NCBI RefSeq assembly: GCF_017562075.2
Contig: NW_024427589.1
Location: 197,001 to 261,000, forward strand
Length of the DNA stretch: 64,000 nucleotides
Reading direction: 5' to 3'
DNA from: Anopheles merus
Taxonomy: Eukaryota; Arthropoda; Insecta; Diptera; Culicidae
In this document: in pieces, positions 1-11,231 of the stretch
How positions within the stretch are numbered: position 1 is the stretch's first letter
Layout of the letters: every line of letters starts with the position of its first letter
Program-made: the position numbers and the translations under genes
The notes under the pieces: generated by a model
Databases searched by the model: none
Seen by the model: the letters and a program-made list of their open reading frames with translations, nothing else
Told to the model about the DNA's origin: nothing

Positions 1-545
1 ACCGAGAAAGCGTGTGTTCAAATCCAGATTTTTATGATCTTTTTTCTGCGTTTATTTCTTTTTAAATTATTTTTTTCTTACTATAATTACTTTAAACAAA
101 ATTTATGTGAAGCGAAATTAAAATAATACCTTTTTAAAAAAACATAATAATTACACTATGTTCACCGTTCATTATCAGGATGGGAGAAATATGTATCTCA
201 TTTTTCCTTTTATTTTAGTTATCGAAATGAGTTTGGTATATTATCACCTTTCAATGAGTTGGTCTTTAACAACCGAATAATGTAGACCATCTTTAATAAA
301 GTGAAATAGCTCAGAGCTTAACGCAAGAGATCATAACACGTAAATCGTGCTATCGAATCTCACGCTCATATCTGGGAACACTACAACAGTGCAGTGCTGA
401 AGACGCTTGTAAGGTTTTCTTTTGACAGTTGCAATTTCAAATTTCAAATTAAAAGCGAAATTTTTCATTGACATATTTCAAAGGCATTTAATTACTGCTA
501 AATGCACTGCTGATCGCCTTCAATTCGCCGGCGATTACAAGGCGA
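1..545. other. AT-rich left flank, no gene
   Basis: No coding region is recognisable here. The Ty3/gypsy integrase frame ends at 546. A matching 3' LTR would be expected on this side, but nothing here resembles the candidate 5' LTR near 7.7-8.1 kb, so the 3' LTR is either beyond the window edge or lost. A weak tRNA-like stretch lies at about 301-370: TAGCTCAGAGC at 307-317 resembles an A box and TCGAATC near 352-359 resembles a B box, but the arms pair poorly. Confidence 0.5.
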
Positions 546-1683
546 TTAGAAGGCATTTAACGGAAATTTGCGGGTAGGGTTAGGTCTAGCTTCTACATTG
601 TTTCTATTATCGGTAACTTGTTGTGAAACAGACATTGGTAGCGTTGTAAAACAATCTTCCTCTGTTAATCCCTGATCCTCGACTGAAGAGTTATCACTAA
701 TATTTGGAACGCGCTTGACATCTCGGACATTTCTAGTTAGCTTATTCCCGGACCCGTCTACGATAACAACCTTGGCGCCTTCTCTCGTTAATACCGTGTA
801 CCTTTCGTTAAAAAAGGTAGGATCGGTTTTTGTTCTTTGAGAAGTAACTGCTAAAACTATGTCGCCGGTTGCGATGTCATTTTCTTTTGCTCCTCGATGT
901 TTGTCTGCGTACTGTTTACTCATTAGTTTTGATAAGTTGTCATTTTCCCGTACCTCGTCTCTATCCGGTTCGTACTTGGACCTCCACAAGCAAGGAAAGG
1001 TGCCTCGATACCGCCATCCCACTAGCAGTTCAAAGGGTGTTATTCACAAACGCGAGTGATGTTTTCGTGTGTTATGAGTATGGATGTACTCGTCCAATGC
1101 TATTCTCCAGTTCCTTCCTTCTGCTTTTGCTACTGCTACCGCCTTAATGACACCTTGGTTCTGTCGTTCTACCGCTCCGTTCGACTGTGCGCTTAGGGGT
1201 ATTGATTTTCTAACCCTAACCCCTTTAGCTTCCCAATATTGAATAAATTCCGAACTCTGAAAAGGAGGCCCATTATCGCTTTGGACAATTAAAGGCAACC
1301 CCCATATTGAAAAGACTGTAGATAGGGCTGCGTTGGTACTCTTAGCATTTGTCAGTCTCATTTCTGACACGTGCAAATAACGAGAATACGTATCTACGAT
1401 CAGCAGAAACTCCCCCGATCCAAAACCCTGTAGGGATAGGAAATCGATCTGTAAAATCTCCCACGGTCCGTTAGGTAATTCTTTACATGATAAGGGTAAA
1501 GGTGGGTTCCTTTTCGAGACTACGATACAGGTCTCGCAATTACTCACGTAATCCGCTGCTTCCCTCGACATATTCGGCCACCAAAAGAATTCTCGCAGTA
1601 TCTTCTTTGTAGCCCCACAACCGACGTGACCTCGATGGGCCGCTTCTAGTGCTCTAGCACGAAGATTTGTAGGTAGTACTATA
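546..1683 (-). pseudogene. Ty3/gypsy integrase region (pol C-terminus)
   Basis: The stretch 1683-1044 reads as a retroviral-type integrase. An HHCC zinc-binding module (HRGHVGCG ... CETC) is followed by core residues in QIDFL (Asp), SDNGPPF (Asp) and AVERQNQ (Glu). The C-terminal part continues in another frame at 1022-546 (MGWRYRGTFPCLWRSKYEP onward), so there is a frameshift near 1030-1045. The upstream end abuts the MITE at 1684; skipping the MITE joins this frame to RNase H as FKGD-L-IVLPTNL, the expected linker before the zinc module. The enzyme would insert element cDNA into the genome. The domain identity is clear; the clade assignment is not. Confidence 0.85.
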
Positions 1684-2349
1684 CCCAAATAGCCAGCTCG
1701 TACTTTATAGCTGATTTAGGGCTGTTTAACGAAAAATCGTTCCGATGTCGTACTTTGTGGCTGATTAAGAGATATACGGTACTTTGCGGAACTATGCAGC
1801 TTTTTAACTGGCACATGGTACTCTTTGGAACTTTGCGGCTGATTAGCACTATGTGTAGGGTTCATGATGGAACTTGAAGGCTTGTTAAGAAAGGGTACTG
1901 CACTTGGTGGAACTTTATAGCTTTTTAATGCATGACATCGGTACAAAGTGGCTCTTGTCAAAGTGTCAAAGACGGACGCCGGCAATAGTCTCATTGCTGC
2001 TGCACAAGTTAGATTCGTTAATTGAAGAATGAATATTGAGTGAAGTGATTGTGAATTATCAGTAAATTGTGTAAAATTTTGTGTAATTGATCAATACAAA
2101 AGATTTAAAAATATACATATGTGTTTTAAACGAAACAAATCTTGTTGTTTATTTCATCGATGACGCTTGCTTGAAAATAAAACACAAAGAAAAATAATCC
2201 CTGGCATCATGGCATAAGGAAGCTGCTTAGGCGCTGTTTGAAAGACCCACATAGAACTTTGATGCTGTTTATCTACTGCAAAAGGCGAATTAGAGCAGCG
2301 ATCTTTAGCGTGCCAAAATGAGCTGCTTAAGCAATTCTGGCTATTTGGG
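1684..2349. mobile_element. 666 bp TA-target MITE inserted in gypsy pol
   Basis: The insert begins CCCAAATAGCCAG (1684-1696) and ends with the exact inverse CTGGCTATTTGGG (2337-2349). It is flanked by TA at 1682-1683 and 2350-2351. Removing the insert and one TA restores an open gypsy pol frame (FKGD-L-IVLP). A TA duplication with short terminal repeats suits a non-autonomous Tc1/mariner-like element, which is an inference. The left half contains diverged internal repeats of the type TACTTTGTGGCTGATTAA. No transposase is encoded, and the open frame at 1716-1994 is a by-product of the repeats. Confidence 0.85.
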
Positions 2350-4025
2350 TAAGGTCGCCCTTGAAAACGATAGGTCCTAATGTTTCGAGGTTTTTGCTTT
2401 CTGCCTCATTTCGCCGGAGGGATTTTATCCACTTCCCGTTTTGAATTGCCGTTCTAACAGCTAGCAGTTCTTCGTCTGATTTAGATGATGTTTGTATATC
2501 TGTCCATGAGATATTCATATCGCCAGCGTCCAGTGCATATAGCAAATGTTTTTCGTTATCTTCATCGAACGCGTCGTCTGTTTGAGACTTACCGATCAAT
2601 CGTGAAAGTGCGTCGGCAACGATCAAATCTCCGGGTATTCTAGCTACATTAAATTGATATGGAAGAAGACGAAGAGCCCATGCTTCTGCCCTTGTAATCG
2701 CTCTTTTACTCGTACGTTGGCAGCTGCCGAATATAAACTCATTAGCCTCAGAGTCTGTTCTAATTGTGAAGAATTTGTTTATCAAGTAATAGGTAAACCT
2801 TTCTACACTCCATACTATTGCCAAAGCTTCTTTCTGTGTATGAGGGTATCTTTTTTCTGATGATGTGAGTGATTTGGAAGCGCAAGCTATTATACGTGGT
2901 GTTTTTGCGTCGTTAAATTGTACAAGTACTGCGCCGAGTCCTGTTGGGGACGCGTCAACATAAAGTTCTGTTGTATCCTTTTCGTCAAAATATCCGAGTC
3001 TATTAATTGCGTTAAGAGCTTCCCTAGTCAGAAATTGAAATTCATTTTCTTCTTCCCTCGTCCAGTAAAAAGTCTCTGATCTGGCAAGAGTTCTTAGTCT
3101 CTCTGTTTTTTTCGGCTCTTTTAGGGATGAAACGTTCTGCAAAATTCATTAGCCCTAAGAAACTTTTGACTTCGGATAAGCATTCCGGTCTACGAAAGTT
3201 CTCGATGGCTTTTCTCTTTTCGTCCTCAACTCTCCATCCGTCACCAGATAAGTTGAATCCCAGAAATTTAACGGACCTTGCACCGAATATACATTTGTTG
3301 TCGTTTAAACGGACATTATGTTCGCGCAATCTTAAAAGGGCTGAATCTAAGTGTCGATCGTGTTCTTTCTTAGTAGAGCCAAACACTAGAATGTCGTCTA
3401 AGTAATTAAGGACTCCTGGGCAGTCAGCCAGGACAACGGTTTGTAAAAGTTCCTGGAAGATATCTGGTGAGTTGCATAATCCGAACGGCAATCTTTTGAA
3501 ACGGTAAGTACCGTTACCTGCGAAGAAATTCGTTAGATGACGACAGGATTCGTGGAGCTCAACGTGGAAAAAGGCACTAGTCAAATCTATGGTCGAAAAC
3601 CATGATGCCCCGTTTAGTTTTGATAGTATCGCTTCCAATGTTGGCATTCTGAACGGCGATCTTACGATACATTTAGTTGGTCCTCGAAGATCAACGACTA
3701 GTCGGATGTCGTTTTTACCCTTCGGTACTACCAGGAGTGACGAGCAAAAAGACTTGTCCATTTGTTCATTTACGCGTTCTATAATCCCGGAGGATAAGAG
3801 ATCCTCTAAACGCTTTTCTGTTTCGTTTCAGAAAACGATTGGTATATTGGTAAAAACGTTTCGAGATGGTGGTAAACTTCGATCGTATGAGAGAACTACA
3901 GGAGCAACGTTGAATTTTGGGAATTCTCCCGACATTGATATCGTCAGTATTTCTCCCGGTAACAACCGATTATAGATTTCTGATGCGCAACATTTTACTG
4001 GCACGTTCAAGCCCAATTGCAGCAC
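2350..4025 (-). pseudogene. Ty3/gypsy reverse transcriptase and RNase H
   Basis: The RT core is at 3761-3042: IDLTSAFFHVEL, then RLPFGLCNSPDIFQ, then NYLDDILVFG with the catalytic Asp pair. RNase H follows at about 3142-2350, with ELYVDASPTGLGAVL, TQKEALAIVWSVERF and a DALSRL segment near its end. The two parts are in different frames, so a frameshift falls at about 3050-3140. The N-terminal stretch 4025-3828 (LQLGLNVPVKCC) is in another frame again. RNase H stops where the MITE is inserted. The enzyme would copy element RNA into DNA and remove the RNA strand. Confidence 0.85.
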
Positions 4026-4088
4026 GATATATCTAATTGCTGTACTTCTACTAAGTAAAGGCTTTGCTTTTGCAATAACGTAGAATTT

Positions 4089-4469
4089 TTATAAAGATCT
4101 TGGGCGTTCTTCAGATATGTAGAGCTCGGCTATGAAGGAAGCAACCACAGGAATTTCCTTCTGTACCCCGTAAGCTTTCAATGTCCGATCGGTTCCATCT
4201 TTTATATTGTATATCGGGTTCGTTCTAGGGTCACTTGCTCTTAACTCTTCATAAATATCCTCAGCTACTGTGTTCACGTCCGCTCCGGAGTCAATCATGA
4301 AATTCACAGGAACGCCTGCGACATATCCGACAATAAAGCCTTCGTTGTCGATTCCCTTCTCGACTGAGCACAACTGGTCATTATTTATAGCGGTTGTATG
4401 TTCAGGGGACTTTGTTAACTGTAAATAGCTGTCTTTACTCGCCACTTTCATCATATCCTGGAAGTACAT
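4089..4469 (-). pseudogene. Ty3/gypsy aspartic protease
   Basis: This short frame contains VNFMIDSGADVNTVAED, the DSGA active-site loop of a retroviral-type aspartic protease, which works as a homodimer and cuts the Gag and Pol polyproteins. It sits between gag (which ends at 4960) and RT (4025), the expected place. The stretch between 4960 and 4469 is AT-rich with TGTATATAC-type simple repeats and has no readable coding. The reading frame changes again before RT, so the fusion to RT is broken in this copy. Confidence 0.75.
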
Positions 4470-4959
4470 TAAAATTCAGTATGTCTGGTTTATGTATATA
4501 CGTGTGTACATATAAGCGCCCACCCGCACATATATACGTGTACGCCGTATACCCATGTATATATGTCCGTATGTATATACATACGCATGTACCTGTATAA
4601 AATATTCCTTCAAATAGAATATAATAACTATCCGTACTCTAATTTAATATCGTTCCGTTCCGGTATCTCGTCCCGGACTAATAATAGGTATGTTAGGTGT
4701 ACCATGTTAAATATAGTTGTAGCTTGTGGAATATATTTTTAACAAGAAACTGTAAGTAATATCGCTGTATTAATATTATTTTTTTTATTTTTATTTTTTT
4801 TTATACCTAATTCGTCAGTTGCAAACCATAAAAAATTTTAAGGCGTTAATTCTTGGAATTCTCTTTTGTGAACAATTTAGAAGCGTGAATAAATTTAGAA
4901 TGTGAGTGGATAGAAAAATCATAGAATTCAGTATAGGACTATATAATTTGATCGAGCGG

Positions 4960-6235
4960 TCAGATAAGATCAGATGATTGTATGTCACTTACGATCTCTT
5001 CATCACTGGTTGTTTCGGGCGTGTTATTGCTGTCCATAATTGCCGCGATCTTCCGGGTCTTAATTGCTGGTGATCCTGCTTCTTCTTCCTCTGCGCGACG
5101 TTTGGTTTTATCCTGAATCCCCTGACGGCATGCACGTTCGATGTGCCCTACGGTGTGGCAGTTGCGACATCTTTTGCTGATGGCGTGGCAGTTCTCAGAA
5201 GAATGATAGTTGCTAGTGCATCTTCCACATTGTTCGCGACGACCTCCGGAAGGTCTATTTGATGAAAACCGCGATGGTGTTAGTCTAGATGTTCCTCTTC
5301 CGCTTTGCATGCCCCAATATTTCTGATGGTACAGTGAGTTACCGCGATGGAATCCTCCCATACGAGGCCCATTGTTATGGTAAGAGCTGTTGGACACGGC
5401 GGCCACTAGTGCTGATGGTTGGACTTGTGAGTTTTGCTGGTGGGTCCTTGCGAAATTTATATCGTTCATTTGTTCCATTTCGCATTCTCGCACTTTGTCC
5501 AAAAGATCTGTTATTGATCCACGTTTCCTTACAACTTTTATTCCTGTCTTACGGACTCTTGGATTAGTAGCATGTGCTTGGATCACATCGACTACTGTTT
5601 CTATCAATTGGTTTTCTTTGTAATTGCAGAGCTTTGCTAGGTCAATTATTTTCTTTACGTATGTTAAATCGGACTCGCCGTCATTCTGATTCATAGAGCG
5701 TAATTTTTGTCGCTGTAGGAAAACGTAATCGTGTGAGCTATAGTATTTATGCAACCTTTCCATTGCATTAGTATACGGGAATAAATTTGCATCGCTCGAT
5801 GAATCATTCGGTGATGTAGCTTCCAGAGTATCTAATAAGGAATAACCTGCTTTCATTTTGAAAGCATTCATTTTCATGTTTTCGTTAAAAATGCCTGCGA
5901 ATTTCATTGCTGCTTCGAGCTGTTCCTTCCATCGTTCGAAGGATTTTTTATCCACTTCCTCTCCTTCCTTGGGAGTACAAGTGGAAACTTGTAACGAGGC
6001 GAATGACATCGACGTAAGCATCGAAAGTTCGTTAGTAGACTGTACTGGTGTTTGGATCATTGTCGAGGACCCGTATGGTTCGGGGTCAAACGGTGGATTT
6101 TCCGAAGGTTCTTCTATCCAGGTGTTATGCCGGATCTTTTTACGAGATTCCTTAAATTCTTTCTCCAAGAGGGCATTCTTGTTTTTTCTGCTAATAAAGC
6201 CTCCGTTAATGCATCAATGTTGGCCTGTGTCATGC
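4960..6235 (-). pseudogene. Ty3/gypsy gag
   Basis: The main frame (6168-4960, about 400 residues) has a capsid-like middle (LRSMNQNDGESDLTYVKKI) and two CCHC zinc knuckles near the C-terminus: CGRCTSNYHSSENC and CRNCHTVGHIERAC. Zinc knuckles bind RNA for packaging. The frame lacks its own ATG. A better start is the ATG at 6235 (MTQANIDALTEALLAEK), one frame away, so a 1-nt frameshift near 6180 is likely. The basic C-terminal tail (KTRKIAAIM) precedes the protease frame. No membrane segment is seen. Confidence 0.8.
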
Positions 6236-6681
6236 TATGATAAAATATTAACAAAACGCGAAAACAATACCACCATAAATAAATTAACTATGAAGACAAA
6301 CCAAAATATAGTTCTGTTAAGTATTATGGAATGCTGATAGAGGTACTGAGACCGTATCGTTCGCGTCAGAAGTTAATTCTAGAAGTACACAGCCTGTTCA
6401 TAAGGTGCGAGTTTACGCGTTCCCGAGACGTACGGTTGAGTATTTAAGTATGATATTGAAATGGGGGTAATTTGTGATGCATAAAGTATTTTTTTTATTA
6501 TTTTTTTTAAACTTAAATTATTTTTGGGTACATATCCGTGAAAAGAGATAAAACTATTTGTTGTTTGTAAATTGATTTAAAATTATACTATTTATCTCGG
6601 GTTCACGTGTCTCGAAAACAAGATGTGTCTATGTCATGCATTTTGTTTGTTTTTTTTTTAATATATATTTTTCGGAAAATT

Positions 6682-6820
6682 CCTCTCAGGGAAACAGTGT
6701 CCTCTCAGGGATACATGGTTAATTTTTTGGAAATTCCTCTCAGGGAAACAGTGTCCTCTCAGGGATACATGGTTAATTTTTCAAGAAATTCCTCTCAGGG
6801 AAGTACCGTCCTCTCAGGGA
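6682..6820. repeat. Six CCTCTCAGGGA motifs in the gypsy leader
   Basis: CCTCTCAGGGA occurs at 6682, 6701, 6736, 6755, 6791 and 6810. It forms three tandem units of about 54 bp with two motifs per unit, 19 bp apart. The first two units are nearly identical and the third is diverged. The array lies in the untranslated leader upstream of gag. The leader of Drosophila gypsy holds clustered protein-binding sites (the su(Hw) insulator); a similar role here is only an analogy. Confidence 0.85.
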
Positions 6821-6840
6821 GCTGGCTGTATTCTTGAATT

Positions 6841-7716
6841 TTCAATATTGCCAAATCACTCAGGATTTGCTAGTCTAGGTATTGTTTTTTTTTGATAAGC
6901 GTATTATTGCTTGCATATGCACATGAGTATGTACATGCACACAAGTGCCCGGTGCGCACAGGTACGCGCGTATATATTAAACAGTTATCATATGTATTAC
7001 TTTAAGCTATTAAAATTTAATATATTTTTGTTTAAAAAAAACCGATGTAAATAACTAATAGTAAAACAATGTGAAAAAACGTCTATTATAAAGAAGATGG
7101 TTCGTTGTACAACTTTTTTCTGTTTTAAAATTTGAACCCTCCATTTTATTTACGTGATCGTGTGGTTTTTTTTTTGTTACCGGGACACACATATACATAC
7201 ACACGTGCACACGCACAGACACACACGCGCGAGCTTCGTACTATATTATAATTCTATAAGTATGTCTTCGAAATTACAGTTCCTTCTCTAAAAAATAATA
7301 GAAAACAGTTGCGCAATTTTCGAAAAGAAAAATCGCGACTTATTATTTCTCTGCACTGGAAACCACACGTCGCCATATTGAAACACTTTCTTTCCGCCTT
7401 TACTTCGGCAAAGACATACTTGTACATACATGTATATGTATATAATATCGTCGTATATCGTATATATCGACGCTCACACACGAGTATATTTTTAATCCTT
7501 AATATCTTACTTATGATCATTAAAGAATTTTAAAGTGTTAACTAAAATCGTACGGGGTCTTTATATAAAAAAAAGTATTGTGGATGAAAACTGTACAATA
7601 TTTTATCCGCTTGACAGGGCACCGCCATTTTCTGTGTCGCATGCGTCTTATTTTTATGACGATCTTCACTTGAATTCAACGCGCTACATTCTTGTCGAGA
7701 GCTTTTTTACTCACAA
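6841..7716. other. Gypsy leader, AT-rich, no gene
   Basis: The stretch between the motif array and the candidate primer site has short CA/TG-rich runs (near 6920-6970 and 7190-7230) and A/T homopolymers. Several open frames of 70-95 codons occur on both strands, but none shows a recognisable domain or plausible codon use. I treat the stretch as untranslated leader of the gypsy element or as inserted non-coding DNA. Confidence 0.4.
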
Positions 7717-7733
7717 CTCACCGACTTGCGCCA
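7717..7733 (-). promoter_or_regulatory. Candidate primer-binding site, tRNA-Ser-like
   Basis: On the minus strand the sequence reads TGGCGCAAGTCGGTGAG. It resembles the complement of a tRNA-Ser 3' end (TGGCGCAGTCGG) with one extra A. It lies one base inside the proposed LTR edge (TGTCGT on the plus strand at 7735), the expected position for a minus-strand element. Confidence 0.4.
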
Positions 7734-7734
7734 T

Positions 7735-8138
7735 TGTCGTGATCGATGGACATTTTTCTTCACTTTTATCTATTTTTTTTTACTTTTATCAAACTTTTTT
7801 CTTTATTTCATCGCTTTAAACCTCCCCACAACCTTACTTCAATTGATCAACCACAAGACTGACGTCCGTCTTCCCCAACTTCCTTTACTTTCCAGTTTCG
7901 CCCGGCCTGTCTTGCGCTTGAAGCTCTTTCGCCCTTTCAAGCAAATTGCTTGATTAAATATTTTCTTGCAAGGGTAATTCAATTTTTGTTTTGAATATTA
8001 TTATTAACCGTTCCTATCAGTATTACTCCTTCTCATTCAACTGATATATTAGTTCATCGCCTGCTTCCTTTTTTTTATTTTTTTTATTATTACTTCCCTG
8101 TCCTATCTCAATCCCTACAAGGACGTCACAGGATGACA
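7735..8138 (-). repeat. Candidate 5' LTR of the gypsy element
   Basis: The limits are proposed from the primer-site position and from the ends TGTCGT (7735) and ATGACA (8133-8138), a weak terminal inverted pair. The interior is T-rich with no coding. There is no second copy in the window to confirm it. Confidence 0.3.
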
Positions 8139-8145
8139 GCCCTGC

Positions 8146-8201
8146 TGTCGCGCACACGAAAGTGTCTTTCGGAGCAGCAGCTTAAGACAGGCACAGTACA
8201 C
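8146..8201 (-). repeat. BEL-1 3' LTR, outer fragment (56 bp)
   Basis: This is the first 56 bp of the LTR in plus-strand reading, cut off by the hAT-like insert. Its last eight bases (CAGTACAC, 8194-8201) are the first copy of that insert's target duplication. Confidence 0.93.
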
Positions 8202-8297
8202 TAGAGTTGGGCAAAACGCACAAAAAAGCGAAACTGGGTCCGGACGACTCCAACAAATTTCGGACCCAGTTCCGAAGGGTAGGTTCAATCCGACAAG

Positions 8298-8600
8298 CCG
8301 GAACCGCCCGGAATCGTCCGGAATCGTCTGGAATCGTCGGAATCGTCGGAATCGTGCGGAGTCGTTGGAATCGTCCGGAATCGTCGGAGTCGTCCGGAAT
8401 CGCCCGAAATCGTCTGGAATCGCCCGGAAACGCCCGGAATCGATCGGAATCGACCGGAATCGCCCGGAATCGACCGGAGTCGCCCGGAATCGCCCGGAAT
8501 CGCCCGGAATCGTCCGGAATCGACCGGAATCGACCGGAATCGTCCGGAATCGCCCGGAATCGCCCGGAATCGTCCGGAATCGTCGGAATAGTCGGAATTC
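8298..8600. repeat. 10-bp satellite array, left arm (GGAATCGNCC)
   Basis: About 30 tandem copies of a 10-bp unit; the variable position is mostly C, T or A. Because 10 is not a multiple of 3, every frame cycles through the same ten-residue peptide, which leaves long open frames on both strands; these are not genes. A more diverged set of the same unit lies at about 8770-8882. Confidence 0.93.
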
Positions 8601-9239
8601 CATTTCATTTCATGTCATTTCTTCAGTGCATAACCTAATACAAATAGATACAACCACTAACACGAGAAGCTAGATTGCATGTCGAACGATATTGAGGAAC
8701 TCAGTGCGCGACATTCCTGGCTCAAATGAACGACAGCCAGCATTGACAGATGCGCGGCGGCCGGAACGTGAACAGTCGCAATCGACCGGAATCGACTGAA
8801 ATCGCCCGGAATCGACCGGAATCATCTAGAATTGTTGGAATCGTTCGGAATCGACCGGAATCAACCGGAATCGTGAGGAATCGTAGTCAACCAATAGTAG
8901 TAAATGTTAGAAGCCACATTTAATACATATTTTACTTTTTCCGTCATTGCTTTGCATGCACCTCCGGCAAGTATGGCTTCCCAAAAATGTTTGGAGTGTT
9001 CATGAAACCTCTTAGTATACTGGCAACAAAAGAGCTTACCCAGAACCCGGAACAAAAGAGCTTAGGAATCGAACCTATAAAGGCCATGTTCTTAAAGTCG
9101 TACGACTTGATATTTGCAGTGAAATACGAACAATACCTTTTGTTTAATTTCGTTTTTTTTTCTTTTCGTAAACTCATCATAACATACTATAAGTTTCTAA
9201 CTTAAAACTATATTTACATTATATATTAGACGTTTCAAG

Positions 9240-10900
9240 TCATTCATACGTTCACTGGGGCCCCTCAATCGACGGGATCATCAACGGGGCCCCCAAATGG
9301 CCGAGGCAATGGAGATTGTTCTTCGTATTATGGCTGTGTATGGCTGTATGTAGATGCAGCTGTAACGGTTTTTGGTCTTGTTGTATTCGCAAAAAATTAA
9401 ATAGTCGATAAAAACCATATTGAGTATTTTTATACCCTTCCCCCCTTCCTTCTAACCTGAAACCTTTCCCATTTCCCCTTCTCTTCGGTCCAGGGCCAAG
9501 AATGAAAATTTTATTTTTTGCATTAAAAGACACACACAATCCACTATCCTAGGCCAGGAATGTGAATACCATTTTTCAGCTGTGAAACAGCTGTCTGCTT
9601 TCGGCACACAATCGCAAAGCGGTAGTAGGGGCCCCGTATACAAGAACAGGACGGTTCATCCCAGCCAAGAGCGCACACAATGACATCGATTTAACCATTT
9701 CTCGAATGAAACCTCAACCCACTGAAGCACCGTTGACCAAACGACCTTCCTAGGCTTTTTAAAGCGACGCGAGCTTGGTGTCAATTTTTCCTGCTAATTT
9801 CTCCGGCTACGAGCCGGTGTATTGAAATTCTGTGTAGGGGCCTTTAAATTTTTGTCTGTGTATGATGTGTGCTTGTGGCTATTGTAACGGGTTTTCTTTG
9901 AGGTTAAATGCAGTGTTCTGTTCTGTGTTCTGTGCATTGGATTTTAGCAGCAAGTGTCTCCGCGTTTTTTTTGGTGAGCTCGTGCACCGACCATCCACAC
10001 TAAGACACCAAATGGACGTGGTCCCTTATTGACGGAGCCCTTTATTGACGGGGACCCTTATTGACGGGGCCCCTTATAAACGCGGTCCCTTATTGACGCG
10101 GCCTCCTTACCAACGGAGGCCCTTACCGACGGGGCCCCTTCATCGAAGAGTCCATATAATCGTTGGGGCTCCGTAAACCACCTTTGAGTTTTGGCTTCAG
10201 TATAGCTGTATCGGTTTTTTATCTTGTCTTCACCCAAAAAGTTGTATGTAAATAGTGATAAAACATCATTTTAATATTAACATGGCCCAGCTCCTTTTTG
10301 AACATATGAATACCACTCCTTCCCGATTTCCCCTATTTGTCAGTTGACCACAAAAGATGAGTAGGGCCCCGCGTGAAAATTTAAGGGTTTGGGTTAAAAG
10401 CAGGTACGCTCCACGATCTCAGGCTTGAAATGTGAATACCATTTTTCGCGTGAAAGCTGACTGTTTTCGGCACACATCTGCAAAACAAGTATAGGGGCCC
10501 CCAGCAAGCACAGGCACGTTTCATCCAAGCCAAATTGAAAAGCGCACACATCGATATCGATGGAATCGTTTCTCGAATGAAACCTCTACCCACTGGAGCA
10601 CCGTTGCTTGCTTGGTTCAATTTTTCCTGCTAATTTTACCGGCTACGAGCCGGTGTATTGATATTGTGTTTCGGGGCCTTTCAATTTTTGTTTGGGTGTG
10701 TTGTATGATTGTGTTGTGTAACGGGTTTTCGGTGGTAGTTAAGCGCAGCGTTCTGTGCATTCCATTTTAGCAGCAAGTTGCTCTGCGTGGTTTTGGGTTT
10801 GGGTGCTCGTGCGCAGGCCACCCACACCAGAAAAAAATGACGATTTCTCGCTCTGTCCAATACTTTGCGCCAACGATGATGAGGTATTGATTTGAGCTGT
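9240..10900. repeat. Diverged tandem duplication in the hAT-like core
   Basis: Two related segments, about 9240-10010 and 10130-10820, are offset by roughly 840 bp. Shared landmarks include TGAATACCATTTTTC (near 9560 and 10432), TTTCTCGAATGAAACCTC (near 9698 and 10570), CGGCTACGAGCCGGTGTATTG (20-nt core) and TTTTAGCAGCAAGT. Between them, 10020-10150 is a run of short degenerate units with GACGGGGCC and CCTTATTGACG. No coding potential is recognised. Confidence 0.75.
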
Positions 10901-11231
10901 GCGCGCGTGTCGCAGCGTTCTTCGCTTGCAACTTTGATGCAAGTATTGGCAGATTTCTTAGAACATTTTATGTGCTGCTTTGAGTAGTATGGGGCCCCGG
11001 TTTTCTGCAGTTCGGGGCCCTCGTAATACAGTGCTTGAAGCGATGGGAAAAATTAATTAATTAAAAATAAGATTATTTGAAATAGATGGTAAAAGTCCCA
11101 TCCAGGGGGGGGGGGGGGTAGAATCGATACGATGTCGAACATCTACAATGACGGGGCCCCATAGATCGCCGGGGCCCCTGGCGGCCGCCCAGTCCGACCA
11201 CCGTTTAACGCCACTGGACATGAAATGAAAT

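Larger units (their letters stand above)
546..8138 (-). mobile_element. Degenerate Ty3/gypsy LTR retrotransposon
   Basis: Read on the minus strand the order is leader, gag (about 6235-4960), protease (4469-4089), reverse transcriptase (4025-3042), RNase H (3142-2350) and integrase (1683-546), the Ty3/gypsy order. The zinc knuckles, DSGA protease motif, YLDD reverse transcriptase motif and HHCC plus DDE integrase residues are all visible. A tRNA-Ser-like primer site at 7717-7733 suggests a Mag-like lineage, but this is tentative. No env gene is seen. The copy is dead: frameshifts fall in gag and pol, and a 666 bp MITE splits RNase H from integrase. The 5' edge (8138) is a guess based on a TGTCGT...ATGACA pair, and the 3' LTR was not found. 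Confidence 0.75.

Noticed and set aside
7535..7953. Plus-strand open frames of 75-94 codons
   Set aside because: T-rich sequence in the candidate gypsy LTR and leader, with no domain.
8115..8673. Overlapping open frames of 100-160 codons on both strands
   Set aside because: They run through the 10-bp array. A 10-bp unit without stops stays open in all frames and gives the same ten-residue cycle, so openness has no coding meaning.
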